A stretch of 50,255 bases of DNA from Clostridia bacterium (GTDB lineage: Bacteria; Bacillota; Clostridia; RGIG6154), in contig JAFQQW010000038.1 of the NCBI GenBank assembly GCA_017410375.1, positions 1 through 50,255 of the forward strand. Reading direction: 5' to 3'. The notes under the pieces are model-generated. The model was given only the letters and a program-made list of their open reading frames with translations, did not search any database and was not told where the DNA came from. The translations under genes and the position numbers were made by a program. Every line of letters starts with the position of its first letter. Position 1 is the first letter of the stretch. This document shows positions 49,698-50,255 of the stretch, piece after piece.

Positions 49698-49727
49698 ATT
49701 TGCAATTTCTTTTTTGGAGGTGAATTT

Positions 49728-49805
49728 TTGTATACTTGGCAAGGAGTGCGAAATTTATCAAAAAAGGAGAAATGGAAATGTATAATCATGAAAATACGGA
49801 TTTAG
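49728..49805 (+). CDS. Possible 25-residue leader peptide
   Basis: A TTG at 49728 is placed 7 bases after GGAGGTG and opens a frame for 25 residues (MYTWQGVRNLSKKEKWK then CIIMKIRI) that overlaps the start of the membrane-protein gene by 28 bases. It may couple translation to the next gene. An alternative reading of the same ribosome site is a TTG at 49736 in the frame of the membrane protein, which would add 14 residues. Confidence 0.3.
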   Translation: MYTWQGVRNLSKKEKWKCIIMKIRI

Positions 49806-50131
49806 CGGTTACCTTACTTGTAACTGCAACTGTTGTTGTTTTGATTGCAGGAATTGTTGGCGGTTTGGTAATCGGAGGCGTAATACCGGACATTCCTAGT
49901 GTGTTTGCTGAAAGCGGATTTGGTTTTGTATATATGTTATGTGTATGGATTGTTAGTGCAGTTGTCGCACTAACACTATACGCGAAAGCTGTTCAACTGC
50001 AGATTGCTGACGAAATGCTAGGCGAAGTAAAAAAGTTGGAACAACCGAAACCGGTGGTTAAGACCGTTACCAGAACGGTGATTCAGAAACAGCCGGCAGA
50101 GAGTGAACCGGCAGAGAACACAAACGAATAA
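49778..50131 (+). CDS. Small membrane protein of unknown function
   Basis: A 117-residue protein with two transmembrane helices (about 9-34, VTLLVTATVVVLIAGIVGGL; about 47-72, VYMLCVWIVSAVVALTLYA), then a charged tail with a Pro/Val/Thr repeat (KPVVKTVTRTVIQKQ) ending in Glu/Pro/Asn. No family is recognised. AAAGGAGA lies 8 bases before ATG 49778; ATG 49772 is too close to it. It is directly downstream of RNA 2 and ends with a terminator. Confidence 0.65.
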   Translation: MYNHENTDLAVTLLVTATVVVLIAGIVGGLVIGGVIPDIPSVFAESGFGFVYMLCVWIVSAVVALTLYAKAVQLQIADEMLGEVKKLEQPKPVVKTVTRTVIQKQPAESEPAENTNE

Positions 50132-50148
50132 AAGTAAATACGATAACT

Positions 50149-50180
50149 AAGTACTTGTAAGAAATTACAGGTACTTTTTT
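50149..50180 (+). terminator. Terminator after small membrane protein gene
   Basis: AAGTACTTGTAA (50149-50160) pairs with TTACAGGTACTT (50165-50176), with one G-U and a GAAA loop, then T residues. Confidence 0.88.
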
Positions 50181-50255
50181 ATATTCCAAAACAGCCGGGA
50201 CCGGGCTTAAAAGGGGTCAGTTTCGTAGTGGGCAGAGCTCCACTTAAAAAAATCT

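Noticed and set aside
50185-50255. Right-edge stretch with AGTGG/CCACT hairpin as a repeat or attachment site
   Set aside because: It is cut by the window edge and has no second copy here, so nothing can be assigned.

Overview
The window reads as a chromosomal segment of a spore-forming anaerobic member of the Clostridia. The evidence is a spoIIGA-sigE-sigG sporulation cluster, a pyruvate:ferredoxin oxidoreductase, HPr kinase, a CtsR-controlled ClpC, Gram-positive Shine-Dalgarno sites (AAGGAGG types) and sigma-A promoters. Several polysaccharide-active enzymes with AraC-type regulators suggest a life on plant or mucosal glycans. The species cannot be named from the sequence.

Layout. 1-630: a transposase fragment at the edge, tRNA-Thr(CGT) and rpmB, all on the minus strand. 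700-4860: hprK, a ROK glucokinase, murB and an M20 peptidase. 4890-11060: an Asp23-family gene, fakA, recG, rsmD, a coiled-coil gene and an acetylxylan/sialate-esterase-like gene. 11070-14200: a low-GC cassette holding a structured RNA and a multidomain secreted M23 peptidase, bracketed by dispersed repeats and by two terminators with the same stem. 14197-17652 (minus): argD-argF-GNAT-RluA under an ARG box. 17867-21065: ctsR and a clpC whose reading frame starts with an McsA-type zinc finger. 21064-30510: a glycan-use region with a secreted GH16, a PocR/AraC regulator, a BspA-like LRR protein, a cupin/AraC regulator and a GH106-like enzyme. 30587-37726: the conserved rpmH-rnpA-yidD-yidC-khpB-mnmE-mnmG-rsmG-noc block, without dnaA beside it. 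37736-42462: apbE and the pyruvate:ferredoxin oxidoreductase. 42498-44730: an XRE regulator and a GH39 enzyme. 44729-48271: an M23 protein with a sigma-E-like promoter, an FHA membrane protein and spoIIGA-sigE-sigG. 48272-50255: an accessory end with a phage head-gene remnant, a GNAT-like gene with a small partner, a second structured RNA and a small membrane protein.

Most notable signals. (1) The sigE-sigG gap carries a sigma-F-type promoter, and its upstream DNA forms, in read-through RNA only, a long stem over the sigG ribosome binding site and start codon. (2) Two unrelated-looking structured RNAs (11169-11371 and 49536-49697) share one architecture: promoter, transcript start exactly at a long closing stem, a possible loop-tail pseudoknot, a terminator, then a gene. 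(3) clpC has two equally good in-frame starts that would give forms with and without a zinc finger. (4) A GNAT-like gene and a 63-residue partner, with their own consensus promoter, sit on the remnant of a phage head gene.
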